Shown here: in pieces, positions 63,829 to 64,000 of the stretch
Numbering within the stretch: position 1 is the stretch's first letter
How the letters are laid out: each line of letters opens with the position of its first letter
Origin: Agapetus fuscipes
Lineage: Eukaryota; Arthropoda; Insecta; Trichoptera; Glossosomatidae
Direction of reading: 5' to 3'
Length of the DNA: 64,000 bases
NCBI GenBank assembly: GCA_951799405.1
Contig: OX637352.1
Location: 12,410,820-12,474,819 of the forward strand
Notes under the pieces: model-generated
Seen by the model: only the letters and a program-made list of their open reading frames with translations
The model's database searches: none
What the model was told of the DNA's origin: nothing
Program-made: the position numbers and the translations under genes

Positions 63829-64000
63829 GTTTCTTGACTTATAGGTTGTTTGACCACTCATGCTGGAGAAGATGATTAACTTTAGGAAGACCCAGACTGG
63901 AACTGGGAGGTGGGAGGACAGAGTGAGAGGGAACGTAGTGCAGCTTCTCCAGGTGACAAGTTGGAAGTCGGCTGCTGAAGACAGGAGGATCTGGAGGTGA
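63829..64000 (+). pseudogene. RTE-like tail scrap joined to another RT C-terminus, runs off the window
   Basis: TTTCTTGACTTATAGGTTG, then MLEKMINFRKTQTGTGRWED, RVRGNVVQLLQVTSWKSAAE and DRRIWR stop, resembling the WEDxVRxD...W...AxDRxxWR end of RTE-like proteins. Confidence 0.5.

Noticed and set aside
1..64000. CRISPR array, prokaryotic operon or prophage
   Set aside because: Tandem arrays have no spacers, genes have introns and animal domains, and no bacterial-type ribosome binding sites or operons appear.

Overview
The window looks like an AT-rich, repeat-dominated animal chromosome, most likely an arthropod. The evidence is one gene interrupted by a long GT-AG intron, metazoan BTB-BACK-Kelch proteins, an insect-like 5S rRNA sequence inside a SINE, and many decayed non-LTR retrotransposons, SINEs and MITEs. 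An insect, perhaps a hemipteran, is my guess; nothing here fixes the species. No bacterial or viral gene organisation is seen. Repeat boundaries were read by eye and are good to a few bases where duplicated target sites are quoted, otherwise to about 10-20 bases.

Only three cellular genes can be supported, all on the minus strand. (1) A Ras-like family 10 (RASL10-type) small GTPase: the P-loop exon at 37852-38003 is joined by a 16.9-kb phase-0 intron to a long terminal exon at 20310-20984 that carries the NKxD and SAK motifs and a CAAX-type C-terminus; at least one exon further 5' is missing. (2, 3) Two intronless BTB-BACK-Kelch genes at 39755-41632 and 46854-48686. They are diverged tandem paralogues, probably substrate adaptors of Cullin-3 ubiquitin ligases. 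They lie upstream of the visible RASL10 exons and could even sit inside a further intron of that gene. No functional link between the GTPase and the Kelch genes is visible.

Everything else is repeats. The commonest is the 3' end of an RTE-like non-LTR retrotransposon: more than 30 copies of a roughly 245-bp tail ending in short TTAGA, TTTAGA or TTATAGA repeats, six of them still joined to the C-terminal end of the RT protein. At least four other non-LTR families are present as C-terminal fragments. There are three SINE families: A (a 5S rRNA-derived head joined to a tRNA-like unit), B (tRNA-like, Leu/Ser style) and C (tRNA-like with a 3' end resembling TGTAGCTTAGTTGCGTT). Several MITE families show 8-bp (hAT), TAA (PIF/Harbinger) or other target duplications. 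Three main minisatellite arrays lie near 3.5-4.2, 10.8-11.4 and 56.1-56.5 kb.

The most interesting signal is a set of dispersed hammerhead-ribozyme-like motifs (505-547, 7947-7983, 18589-18629, 28805-28853, 38194-38230, 43707-43749, 44193-44235, with relics near 25.9, 34.8 and 61.8 kb). Their helices co-vary between copies, and they sit in foldback or duplicated elements of the kind expected from Penelope-like retroelements. The second is a family A SINE whose tail touches, and probably supplies, the 5' splice site of the RASL10 P-loop exon. Many nested insertions let relative ages be read directly.
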